The translations under genes and the position numbers were made by a program. Below, piece after piece: positions 36,432-44,464 of a DNA stretch of 64,000 bases. The notes under the pieces were generated by a model, which was not told the origin of the DNA, made no database searches, and saw only the letters and a list, made by a program, of their open reading frames with translations. How positions within the stretch are numbered: position 1 is the stretch's first letter; each line of letters starts with the position of its first letter. The stretch comes from Candidatus Aminicenantes bacterium UBA1061 (GTDB lineage Bacteria > Acidobacteriota > Aminicenantia > Aminicenantales > Saccharicenantaceae). The stretch spans positions 124,001-188,000 of the forward strand of contig DCDG01000018.1 in NCBI GenBank assembly GCA_002316315.1, in the 5' to 3' direction.

Positions 36432-37142
36432 TTAACCCTTCTTAGTGTCCGGCTGAACCGGATTAAGTTCATCTGAAAGGCCGGCGGCTTTCATGATCCT
36501 GTCTGTCGTTTTGAAATGACATTTAGCCACCCGCCTAAGTATCTCAGGACCATGTTTTTCTATCAGCTGTAATCCAGCTTCTTCAACCTGAGCTGAAGCT
36601 CCTTTGGGCAGTACCAACCCAACTTCCCAGGACAGGTTTTTAAGCCGCCGGAGAAATTCAGCCCGGGCAAGAATTGAAGCTGCTGCCACAGCCAGGTCGG
36701 TTTCAGCCTGAGTTTTTTGAATCAGATTGATCTGCTTTCCTTTTTTAAGCAGCGCCTGCCCAACAAATTTTTCATCTCCAAATTGGTCAGTTAAAGCTAC
36801 CTGACAATTTATTTTCTCCAGAATATTTTCTATCGCCCGGGCATGTCCCCAGGCCAGCAAGCGATTAAGGTTTTTAAAACGGCTATAAAGATCATTATAA
36901 CGCTCGGGCCCAATAGCCACCACCGAAAAGATATAGCCTTTTTTTAACTCACTGGCTATTTCCAGCACCCGCCTGTCTGACAACCTTTTACAGTCTTTTA
37001 CCCCCAATTCTTTCAAAACCTCGGCCTGATCATCGGGCAAAAAGAAACCAGCCACAACCAGAGGACCAAAAAAATCACCCTTGCCAGATTCATCCGTCCC
37101 GATATGACCTTTTGCCGGTGTAAACAATTCCGTCTGTTCCAA
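36432..37142 (-). CDS. rnhC: Ribonuclease HIII without the N-terminal domain
   Basis: 236 residues. The hallmark GTDESGKGDFFGPLVVAG (residues 15-32) is the RNase HIII version of the active-site motif, with Asp17 and Glu18. Further acidic catalytic residues are in VALTDQFG and AETDLAVAAAS. It cleaves RNA in RNA-DNA hybrids. Typical HIII enzymes are about 300 residues with an N-terminal TBP-like substrate-binding domain, which is missing here, so it has the size of an RNase HII. It is the last gene of the minus-strand run with nfnB, but functional links are unlikely. Confidence 0.88.
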   Translation of the reverse strand: MEQTELFTPAKGHIGTDESGKGDFFGPLVVAGFFLPDDQAEVLKELGVKDCKRLSDRRVLEIASELKKGYIFSVVAIGPERYNDLYSRFKNLNRLLAWGHARAIENILEKINCQVALTDQFGDEKFVGQALLKKGKQINLIQKTQAETDLAVAAASILARAEFLRRLKNLSWEVGLVLPKGASAQVEEAGLQLIEKHGPEILRRVAKCHFKTTDRIMKAAGLSDELNPVQPDTKKG

Positions 37143-37184
37143 TGTTGTTACCTGGCTTCTAATTTTTGGACAGCAAATTAACTT

Positions 37185-38684
37185 TTAACACTTTGTTAAC
37201 CATTGATCTATAGCTCGGGCTGCTCGCCGTCCATCACCCATAGCCAGAATAACCGTCGCCCCTCCCCTTACGGCATCCCCTCCTGCATAAATTCCTTCCA
37301 GACTGGTGGCCATTGTCGAAGGATTGACTTCGACATTCCCCCAGCGTCCCAGGTTCAGCCCATCCACCTGACGTATTAGAAGTGGATTAGGGCTCTGCCC
37401 GATTGCCACGACAGCCAGCTCTGCCTCCACTTCAAATTCTGATCCGGGCACTGGAACGGGTCTGCGCCTGCCCGAAGCATCAGGCTCACCCAGAGTTAAT
37501 CTCTGAAGCACTATCCCATTGAGTTTTCCTTTGTCATCTCCAAGATACCGAACTGGAACAGTCAAAAAATTGAATTTGATTCCTTCTTCCTCAGCGTGCT
37601 TGACTTCTTCCACGCGGGCCGGCATTTCTACTCTTGATCGGCGATAATAAATAGTTGCCTCCCTGGCTCCAAGCCTGAGAGCCGTTCTAACCGAATCCAT
37701 GGCCACATTACCACCGCCAATGACGGCGGCCTTTTTAACTACTGGTACCGGTGTATCATATTCCGGAAATCTGGCCGCTTTCATCAGGTTGACCCGGGTC
37801 AAATATTCATTAGCCGAACAAACTCCTGAGAGATTCTCTCCCGGAACATTCATAAAAGATGGCAGCCCAGCTCCTGTCCCGATAAAAAAAGCTCTGTAGC
37901 CAGCCTGGCTGAGATCACTTAGAGTAGCCGTGCGGCCAACCAGAAAATTGGTTTTGATTTCAACCCCAAGGCTACAGATGAAATCAATTTCCTGATTCAG
38001 TATAGATCGCGGCAGACGGAATTCGGGAATCCCGTAAGTCAAAACACCTCCGGGAAGATGAAGCCCCTCAAAAATGGTTACCTGATATCCAAGGCGGGCC
38101 AGGTCGGCCGCCGCCGTTAAACCTGCTGGCCCAGAACCAATAATAGCTATCTTTTCGCCTGTAGCCGGACCGCAGGCTGATTCAGTAACCGCCTGATCAT
38201 GACGTCTGACATAATCAGCAGCAAATCTCTCAAGATGGCCGATGGCCACCGATTCTTTCCTGGCTTTAATCAGGTTACAGTGTTTCTCGCATTGTACTTC
38301 CTGAGGGCAGACGCGGCCACAGATAGCTGGCAGCCCATTGGTTTCTCTGATGGTAGCCAGAGCCAGGTCAATTTCTCCAGCTTCAATATATTTGATAAAA
38401 GTGGGAATATCGATGGCTACCGGGCAGCCAGAAACACACCCGGGGTCACCGCAGTCAAGACAGCGTTGAGCTTCCTCTCTGGCTATGTCGAGGGAATAGC
38501 CCAGGTTAACCTCCAGAAAATTGCCTGCCCTTTGATCGGGTGGCTGCTCCGGCATTTTATGCCGTGGAATTTCCAGGCGATTGCGGGCTGGCACTGCCTG
38601 GCGGAGTGTTTTTCTCCATTCCTGTTCACGCTGCCTGGCTAATCTTTCTCTCAAGCCAGGTTCAAGAATTTCGTCTCTGCTCAT
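37185..38684 (-). CDS. nfnB: NfnB/GltD-like NADPH flavoprotein subunit
   Basis: 499 residues. The N-terminal Fe-S domain has RCLDCGDPGCVSGCP and AICGRVCPQEVQCEKHC for two [4Fe-4S] clusters. The FAD motif is IIGSGPAGLTAAADLA, and the NADPH motif is VIGGGNVAMDSVRTALRLGA. This is the large subunit of NADH-dependent ferredoxin:NADP oxidoreductase, or the related small subunit of glutamate synthase. nfnA directly upstream (10-base gap) and the absence of gltB support Nfn, where the FAD here is the bifurcation site linking NADPH to NADH and ferredoxin. It lies in the same run as the NuoEFG-like genes. Confidence 0.9.
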   Translation of the reverse strand: MSRDEILEPGLRERLARQREQEWRKTLRQAVPARNRLEIPRHKMPEQPPDQRAGNFLEVNLGYSLDIAREEAQRCLDCGDPGCVSGCPVAIDIPTFIKYIEAGEIDLALATIRETNGLPAICGRVCPQEVQCEKHCNLIKARKESVAIGHLERFAADYVRRHDQAVTESACGPATGEKIAIIGSGPAGLTAAADLARLGYQVTIFEGLHLPGGVLTYGIPEFRLPRSILNQEIDFICSLGVEIKTNFLVGRTATLSDLSQAGYRAFFIGTGAGLPSFMNVPGENLSGVCSANEYLTRVNLMKAARFPEYDTPVPVVKKAAVIGGGNVAMDSVRTALRLGAREATIYYRRSRVEMPARVEEVKHAEEEGIKFNFLTVPVRYLGDDKGKLNGIVLQRLTLGEPDASGRRRPVPVPGSEFEVEAELAVVAIGQSPNPLLIRQVDGLNLGRWGNVEVNPSTMATSLEGIYAGGDAVRGGATVILAMGDGRRAARAIDQWLTKC

Positions 38685-38694
38685 CGGCCGAACC

Positions 38695-39528
38695 TTAATC
38701 CAATGTTTTATTCAAGTAACCGGCCAAGGCCAGCTCTTCCTGACGGAGGAAGGCTCTTCTCCGGTTAAAATATTCTGTCCAATCAACTCCATGACCATCA
38801 AACTCAGGCCCATCAACACAGGCAAAATGAGTCTGGCCATTAACCGTGACGCGGCAGGCACCACACATGCCTGTGCCATCAATCATAATCGGATTTAAAT
38901 TTACCATGGTCTTTAAATTCAGCTCTCTGGTGATGTTTGAGACAATAAACAAAAGATAACTGCAGCCCATAACCACCACCCTGGAAAGTTCCTGACTGGC
39001 CTCTTTAATCTGCCCGATTATCCTGCCCAGGTCATGGCCAGAAGCAAAGCAATCAGCCCTGAGTACTTGCTGGAAATCATCGCTGACTTTTCTTATCTTA
39101 TCTTCCCAAAAAATAAAGGCTTCATCCCGGCCCTCAGCCAGAAAAGTAACCTTATTCCCTTTTTGTTTAAATTCTCTGGCCAGAGGATAAAGTCCAGCCA
39201 GGCCATAGCAGCCCCCAACCAGAAGAACATGACCGAAGCTACCTATTTCAGCTGGTCGTCCCAGCGGGCCGACCACCGCCTGTAAAGAATCTCCAGTTTT
39301 GAATCTGGCCAGCTTTCTGGTGCTGACACCCAAATTCATAAAAATCAGATCGATAGTTCCCTGGTTTTTGTCCCAGTCAGCCAGGTTGATCGGCACCCGT
39401 TCTCCTGTCTCATCGGGAATGACCATAACAAATTGCCCTGGTCGCGCCGATCTGGCTATGTCCGGAGCGTCCACTACCAGATGGAATATATTGGGCACCA
39501 ACCGCTCAGATAAGACTACCCTAGTCAT
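38695..39528 (-). CDS. nfnA: NfnA-like FAD/NAD-binding [2Fe-2S] subunit
   Basis: 277 residues of the ferredoxin-NADP reductase/dihydroorotate-dehydrogenase-electron-transfer family. The FAD domain contains ARPGQFVMV and GPLGRP. The NAD domain contains LLVGGCYGLAGLYPLA. The C-terminal [2Fe-2S] site is GMCGACRVTV with a later Cys in FACVDGPEFDGHGVDW, the Nfn signature. It pairs with NfnB to transfer electrons between NADH, reduced ferredoxin and NADPH. It overlaps the NuoG-like gene by 8 bases, so it is coupled to it. Sulfide dehydrogenase beta subunit is an older name for the same type. Confidence 0.9.
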   Translation of the reverse strand: MTRVVLSERLVPNIFHLVVDAPDIARSARPGQFVMVIPDETGERVPINLADWDKNQGTIDLIFMNLGVSTRKLARFKTGDSLQAVVGPLGRPAEIGSFGHVLLVGGCYGLAGLYPLAREFKQKGNKVTFLAEGRDEAFIFWEDKIRKVSDDFQQVLRADCFASGHDLGRIIGQIKEASQELSRVVVMGCSYLLFIVSNITRELNLKTMVNLNPIMIDGTGMCGACRVTVNGQTHFACVDGPEFDGHGVDWTEYFNRRRAFLRQEELALAGYLNKTLD

Positions 39529-42052
39529 TTTTTAGCTCCACCACTCCGCTCACCAAGCCTTGTCGATAAATATGGGAAAGGAATGAATCTGTTATAAGCG
39601 GCCTGATCACCAGGACCCTCGGCCTAATTCCAAATTCAGGTTTAATTGTTCGCACCAGAGTCTGGTTCTCAAGCCTGATAGCCACCTCTTGACCAGCCTC
39701 CAGTCCAAGACGGCTGACATCCTCCGGATTCATCAGGACGATGTCCGGATTTCTGGCCTGACGGTAACCGGGCACCTCCTTGGGGAGTTCAAGGCCGTAG
39801 CAAAGGTCAAGATTTTGTTCAACAATAATAATGAATTCCTCTTCTGAGGACCTGCTCTCATGACCGGACAGGTTGTCTCGAGTCTTGTGAACTATCTCCG
39901 GAAGAAGATATCTTTTTATTCCTGGCTCAAGCCCGGGCTTAAGATCAGAAATTAAAGAAGTTTCTTGACGGATACCTTCAATGATATTCATCACAGAAGC
40001 CGGGCATTCAGCTATTCCCAGCTCTTCCCTGAGTTTATTGAAAATTACCAGGTCAGACTGCGGCTGGTTTTCCTGTGGCAAACGGTTATGATTTGTTTTC
40101 AACCTGCCAGCATAATCCATAAAATGACCACCTTCTCCCGGTAAAAAGCTGGCCGGAATAAAGACATCGCTCAGCCCGGCCAACTGACTAAAAGATATAT
40201 TATGAACTGCTAAAAACTCTGGTTTCTCCTGAAGGGGAAGATCTCCATAAACGTAAAGGTTCTTTATCTTTTTTTCTTTTATCCTGTCTTCAAGGCTTTT
40301 AATCTTATTTATTATTTTGACCTGTCCACTTCTAGCCCGGTCAGCCAAAAATCTTTCATTTATTTTTGTACTCAGTGGCAAAACCTGCCCACTCAGGCCA
40401 AGGTTCAAATTCCAGGCAGCCAGCAGGTTTTCCTGCCAGTTTTCCTGCCTTAAAAAACGCTGGCCAAAAATAAATCGCCAGGACTTATTTCCGGCCAATA
40501 AATCAGCCGCGGTCTTAACAGAAAAAAAGTCCAGTCCGCTGGCCTCGACCAGATCTTCTGGTTTATAATGACTCAGTCTGTCCGCCAGTTCCTTCAGCCC
40601 GGGGTAAAATTTAAGAGAATCAGGCTTATCCAGCAAAAGCCTTAAAATAGACAGAATCGCCAGAGATTCTTTTCCGGGAAGAGGTTTAAGCCGGAGCTCA
40701 GCCTGGGCTTCAATGGAATTAAATCCCGTATCAAGAACAACCATTTTGGCCCCGGCTCTCAGCTGCTTTTTGATCTCCAGCCAGAGGGTTACGGCCTCAG
40801 ATTTTAGGTCAGAATCAAGTATAAAAAAACTGTCCCTTCCTGACAGACCCTCAGGACTCAATGAGTAATGGTCAAAGCCCAGGTGATTTTCCTGCTCAAA
40901 CTCAGTTAGCCTGGCCAAAAATTCTTCTGGATAATACCAGAAGACATTTTGAAGAGCGAGTTTCTGACCAAATTCGATGAAAGCCATCAAGTTCTCGAGA
41001 GGAGCTGTTTCGCTAAAAACAAGGGCGGTTTCTTCCGAATTGACGTTTTTCAGACTGGTCGCCAGGACCGATAAAGCCTGTTCAAAAGAAACTTTTTCCC
41101 GCCCATCCTTTGTCCTGATAGAAGGGGCATCATTTAATTTATCGCCGCCCAGAAGGTTCCTTAATCCAAAACGGCCGCGCAGGCAACCAGACATAAAGAC
41201 AGGCTGGCTTTTGTCAGAGGGAAAGATTCGGCGGCAGGATCCATCTTCTCTGATTTCTGCTTCCAGCTCGCAGCCACAGCCGCAGAGGGTGCAGATAAAC
41301 TTCATTGAATCCAGCTTTTCTCCTTTGTCCTGAAACAAACCCTTTTCTGACATAGCTCCAGTCGGGCAGACATCCAGGCAAGCCGCACAGAAGCTGCAAT
41401 CACTCTCTTTGAGAGGCCGGTTATAAAAGGTACCGATAGCGGTTGATTCTCCCCGGTTAACGAAAGTCAGAACATTTTCTCCTCTGATGTCTCCACAGAC
41501 ACTGACACACCGCCCGCACAGGATACAGAGATTCGGGTTATGACTGATAAATGGATCTCTTAACCATTGAGGATGGCCCCGATCTTTAAATTTAAAACTG
41601 ACCTTCTTAAGATTTAAGTAAGAAGCAACCTGCTGCAAATCGCAATGGCCATCTTTCGGGCAGAAGACACAGCCTCCGGGATCATAAGCCTTGGCCATGG
41701 TTACTTTCATCTCATCGCAGTCAGATTTTTCTGCACACAACAAACAAAAATAGGGGTGTTCACTCAAAATCATTTCAAATGTGGCTTGCCTCAGTTTTTC
41801 CAGTTCATCGGACGAGGTCACGACTTCCATCCCGTCTTCAACCCTGGTGACACAGGCCGGGACAAATGACGCCCTGCCTAAAATTTTAATAAGACACAAG
41901 CGGCAACTCGACACAGGGGGCAGACCCTCCAGCTCGCACAGAGCCGGAATATAAATTCCAGACTCCCTGGCGGCTTGAAGGACTGAAACCCCGGCTCTGG
42001 TCTCAACCGGCAGGTCATTTATCTTTAGCTTTATTATAGATTTCTTTTCCAT
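39521..42052 (-). CDS. NuoG-like iron-sulfur subunit with inactive molybdopterin-type domain and an extra Cys motif
   Basis: 843 residues. A [2Fe-2S] domain carries Cys39, 50, 53 and 67. A His-Cys3 cluster has His99, Cys103, 106 and 112; a second CxxCx5C copy follows at Cys128, 131 and 137, which I do not know from NuoG. Two ferredoxin-type [4Fe-4S] sites are at Cys176-186 and Cys219-229. A molybdopterin-family domain begins with Cys254, 257, 261 and 290 and ends with the C-terminal cap (LMNPEDVSRLGLEAG). The formate dehydrogenase Cys/SeCys motif and the H-cluster motifs of hydrogenases are both absent. Its substrate site is therefore unknown; it most likely passes electrons from the NuoF-like partner to an acceptor such as ferredoxin or the adjacent Nfn proteins. 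Confidence 0.85.
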   Translation of the reverse strand: MEKKSIIKLKINDLPVETRAGVSVLQAARESGIYIPALCELEGLPPVSSCRLCLIKILGRASFVPACVTRVEDGMEVVTSSDELEKLRQATFEMILSEHPYFCLLCAEKSDCDEMKVTMAKAYDPGGCVFCPKDGHCDLQQVASYLNLKKVSFKFKDRGHPQWLRDPFISHNPNLCILCGRCVSVCGDIRGENVLTFVNRGESTAIGTFYNRPLKESDCSFCAACLDVCPTGAMSEKGLFQDKGEKLDSMKFICTLCGCGCELEAEIREDGSCRRIFPSDKSQPVFMSGCLRGRFGLRNLLGGDKLNDAPSIRTKDGREKVSFEQALSVLATSLKNVNSEETALVFSETAPLENLMAFIEFGQKLALQNVFWYYPEEFLARLTEFEQENHLGFDHYSLSPEGLSGRDSFFILDSDLKSEAVTLWLEIKKQLRAGAKMVVLDTGFNSIEAQAELRLKPLPGKESLAILSILRLLLDKPDSLKFYPGLKELADRLSHYKPEDLVEASGLDFFSVKTAADLLAGNKSWRFIFGQRFLRQENWQENLLAAWNLNLGLSGQVLPLSTKINERFLADRARSGQVKIINKIKSLEDRIKEKKIKNLYVYGDLPLQEKPEFLAVHNISFSQLAGLSDVFIPASFLPGEGGHFMDYAGRLKTNHNRLPQENQPQSDLVIFNKLREELGIAECPASVMNIIEGIRQETSLISDLKPGLEPGIKRYLLPEIVHKTRDNLSGHESRSSEEEFIIIVEQNLDLCYGLELPKEVPGYRQARNPDIVLMNPEDVSRLGLEAGQEVAIRLENQTLVRTIKPEFGIRPRVLVIRPLITDSFLSHIYRQGLVSGVVELKND

Positions 42053-43960
42053 TTAATTATTCCCTGTGGACGTCAATGAAGCCTGCTGCTGGTTCTGGCC
42101 GCTGACCAGTTTTACTGCCTGAAATTTTTCTGGACAAACCGAAGAACAGAGACCGCAGGCCTTGCAAGCAGAGGTAATAATTTGAGGTAATCCAGATGGG
42201 CCAACCTCTATCGCCCCATAAGGGCAGGAATCCAGGCAAAGCAGACAACCCAGGCATTTATCTTCATCAATGACATAGGAAACAAGCTCCGAGCAAACCA
42301 GTGCCCGGCATTTTTTTTCGATTATATGTTCTTCAAATTCATGGCGGAAATAACGGAGAGCTGTCAGCACAGGATTTGGGGCTGTTCGGCCCAGGCCGCA
42401 AAGTGAAGCCTGCTGCATGGTCTTGCCAGTTTTTTCCAGAAGGTCAAGGTCAGACAGCTCACCCTCGCCCCTGGTGATTTTTTCGAGAATCCTGACCATC
42501 TGCTGGGTTCCAATACGGCAAGGGACACACTGGCCGCAAGATTCATCACGGGCAAATTTTAGAAAATAAAGGGCCAGGTTGACCAGACAGGTATCTTCAT
42601 CAAGAGCAATTAATCCCCCCGAACCCATAATTGCCCCGGCCTTAGGCAAGGATTCATAATCAACTCTGAGATCAAATAAATCGGCCGGTAAACAGCCGCC
42701 GGATGGGCCACCAATCTGAATCGCTTTTATTTTTTTCCCCTGTCTGGCCCCGCCACCTATCTTATTAACAATTTCATTCAGAGTAATACCAAGCGGTACT
42801 TCAACCAAACCGCTGTATTGCACCTGGCCGACAAGTGAAAAAATTTTTGTTCCTTTGCTTTTGTCCGTGCCAGTGGTTGAGAACCAGGGAGCCCCATTTC
42901 GAATAATCAAGGGGATATTAGCCCACGTCTCGACATTATTGATAACAGTCGGTTTCCCCCACAATCCTCTCACCACCGGAAATGGTGGCCGCTGCCGTGG
43001 ATTGGCCCGCTGTCCTTCGACCGAGGCAATCAGAGCAGTTTCCTCGCCAGAAACGAAGGCTCCGGCTCCCCTGACCAGTTCAAGATCAAAAGAAAAATCG
43101 GTGCCCAAAATCTTTTCACCCAATAGCCCAGCCTGGTGGAGGGTGGCCACCGCCTTCTCTAATCTATCTATGGCCAGTGGATATTCCTGGCGGACATAAA
43201 TAAAGCCGCTAACTGCACCCACTGCATAGCCGCCAATTATCATTCCTTCCAGAACACTGTAAGGATTACTTTCCAAGATTCCCCGATCCATATAAGCTCC
43301 TGGATCCCCTTCGTCTCCATTACAGATCAAATATTTAGGTTGAGCAGTTACCTGTCTGGCCAGTTGCCATTTTAATCCTGTAGAAAAGCCAGCTCCGCCC
43401 CTTCCTCTTAAGCCAGAAGCCACAATTTCCTCGATGACCTCTTCAGGTGTTAACCGGTCTAAAACTGTCCCCATAGCCTGAAACCCGCCGTGCTTCAGGT
43501 AGTCTTCAAGGCTAAGCGGATCTAAATCAAGCTGCCTGTCAATCAACCAGCGAACCTGACCCTGGTAAAAGGGCAACTCCTCGAGCCGGGAAAAGACTTT
43601 CTGACTGCTTTCATCCTTAAAACCAAGTCGGGGTATAAAACGGCCAGCCAGTCCAGTTTCGAGCAGAATGTGTTTCACCTCTTTAGCTTTAACATTCGGG
43701 TAAAAGTACTTTTCAGGGAAAATTATAACGTCGGGCTCAAGCTGGCAAAAGCCATGACAGCCGGTCAATTTAAGGTCTACTTTACCGACCAGGTCAAGCT
43801 CTTTTATGGCGGAGTCGAACGCTGCCGCCAGGTCTAAAGCCCCCGAGGCCTGGCCACAACTGGCCGCTGACAGACTGATTATCCTGAGTCCAGACGAGCT
43901 CTGGTTCTCTTGATAACAGGCATTAAGTTCTTTTAGAGAATTAAATCTTACAGGTTCCAT
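42053..43960 (-). CDS. NuoF/HydB/HndC-like NADH-binding flavoprotein
   Basis: 635 residues, longer than NuoF. An N-terminal thioredoxin-like [2Fe-2S] region carries Cys in SAASCGQA and GCHGFCQ. The NADH site is GLRGRGGAGFSTGLKW, the FMN site is CNGDEGDPGAYMDR, and the [4Fe-4S] site is ESCGQCVPCRIG. Two C-terminal ferredoxin clusters follow (CLGCLLCLDSCP and CKACGLCSSVCP). This four-part layout is that of HydB/HndC in soluble electron-bifurcating complexes, not of respiratory complex I. It oxidises or reduces NAD(H). Its stop abuts the NuoG-like start, and its start overlaps the NuoE-like gene by 20 bases. Confidence 0.92.
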   Translation of the reverse strand: MEPVRFNSLKELNACYQENQSSSGLRIISLSAASCGQASGALDLAAAFDSAIKELDLVGKVDLKLTGCHGFCQLEPDVIIFPEKYFYPNVKAKEVKHILLETGLAGRFIPRLGFKDESSQKVFSRLEELPFYQGQVRWLIDRQLDLDPLSLEDYLKHGGFQAMGTVLDRLTPEEVIEEIVASGLRGRGGAGFSTGLKWQLARQVTAQPKYLICNGDEGDPGAYMDRGILESNPYSVLEGMIIGGYAVGAVSGFIYVRQEYPLAIDRLEKAVATLHQAGLLGEKILGTDFSFDLELVRGAGAFVSGEETALIASVEGQRANPRQRPPFPVVRGLWGKPTVINNVETWANIPLIIRNGAPWFSTTGTDKSKGTKIFSLVGQVQYSGLVEVPLGITLNEIVNKIGGGARQGKKIKAIQIGGPSGGCLPADLFDLRVDYESLPKAGAIMGSGGLIALDEDTCLVNLALYFLKFARDESCGQCVPCRIGTQQMVRILEKITRGEGELSDLDLLEKTGKTMQQASLCGLGRTAPNPVLTALRYFRHEFEEHIIEKKCRALVCSELVSYVIDEDKCLGCLLCLDSCPYGAIEVGPSGLPQIITSACKACGLCSSVCPEKFQAVKLVSGQNQQQASLTSTGNN

Positions 43961-44453
43961 TAGATTTTTCCCCGGTCATCAAACCAGCCACGATTTCCTC
44001 GACTTCTTTAAGATGGACTCGGGCATGATAGTGCCCGTCAACTACCACCACCGGGCCGATAGCACAACAGCCCAGGCAATTAACTGCTTCGAGAGCAATA
44101 CCTTTTCTCCGGTCGTAACCCCCAGGTTCAATACCGAGCAGTCTCGAAAATTCCTTCATAATGGCTTCTGAGCCTCGCACATGACAGGCAGTTCCCTGGC
44201 AAACTTTAATATGATGAGCACAACTCTGATCCAGTTTAAAAGCTGAATAAAAAGTCAGGATGCTAAATATTTCAGCCGGAGAAACTGAAAAATGGCGGGC
44301 AGTTTTCAAGACCACTTCTTCAGGAAAATAACCAAGCTGGTTTTGAACCTGGTGAAGAAAGAAAATTAAATTCTTTCTTTTCGCCGGGATGCCTTTCAAG
44401 ATATTTTCGGCAACCGTCAATGCCTTCGAGCCACCAGCTGTATTATTTTTCAT
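43941..44453 (-). CDS. NuoE/HydC/HndA-like [2Fe-2S] subunit
   Basis: 170 residues of the 24-kDa thioredoxin-like ferredoxin family. The N-terminal helical part (LIFFLHQVQNQLGYFPEEVV) is followed by the [2Fe-2S] domain with Cys in KVCQGTACHVRG and in NCLGCCAIGPVVVVDG. It passes electrons between the flavin of the NuoF-like subunit and other clusters. It overlaps the NuoF-like gene by 20 bases and lies 11 bases after the amidohydrolase gene. Confidence 0.93.
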   Translation of the reverse strand: MKNNTAGGSKALTVAENILKGIPAKRKNLIFFLHQVQNQLGYFPEEVVLKTARHFSVSPAEIFSILTFYSAFKLDQSCAHHIKVCQGTACHVRGSEAIMKEFSRLLGIEPGGYDRRKGIALEAVNCLGCCAIGPVVVVDGHYHARVHLKEVEEIVAGLMTGEKSNGTCKI

Positions 44454-44464
44454 TGGCTTTCCAT

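Noticed and set aside
38199..38642. 147-residue plus-strand open frame
   Set aside because: It lies wholly antisense to nfnB, has no family resemblance and no ribosome binding site.
39521..42052. [FeFe]-hydrogenase or formate dehydrogenase catalytic subunit
   Set aside because: The H-cluster cysteine motifs are absent, and no Cys/SeCys formate dehydrogenase motif is seen in the molybdopterin-type domain.
39521..44453. Respiratory complex I (nuoEFG)
   Set aside because: No nuoABCDHIJKLMN genes adjoin, and the NuoF-like subunit has the extra N- and C-terminal iron-sulfur domains of soluble complexes.
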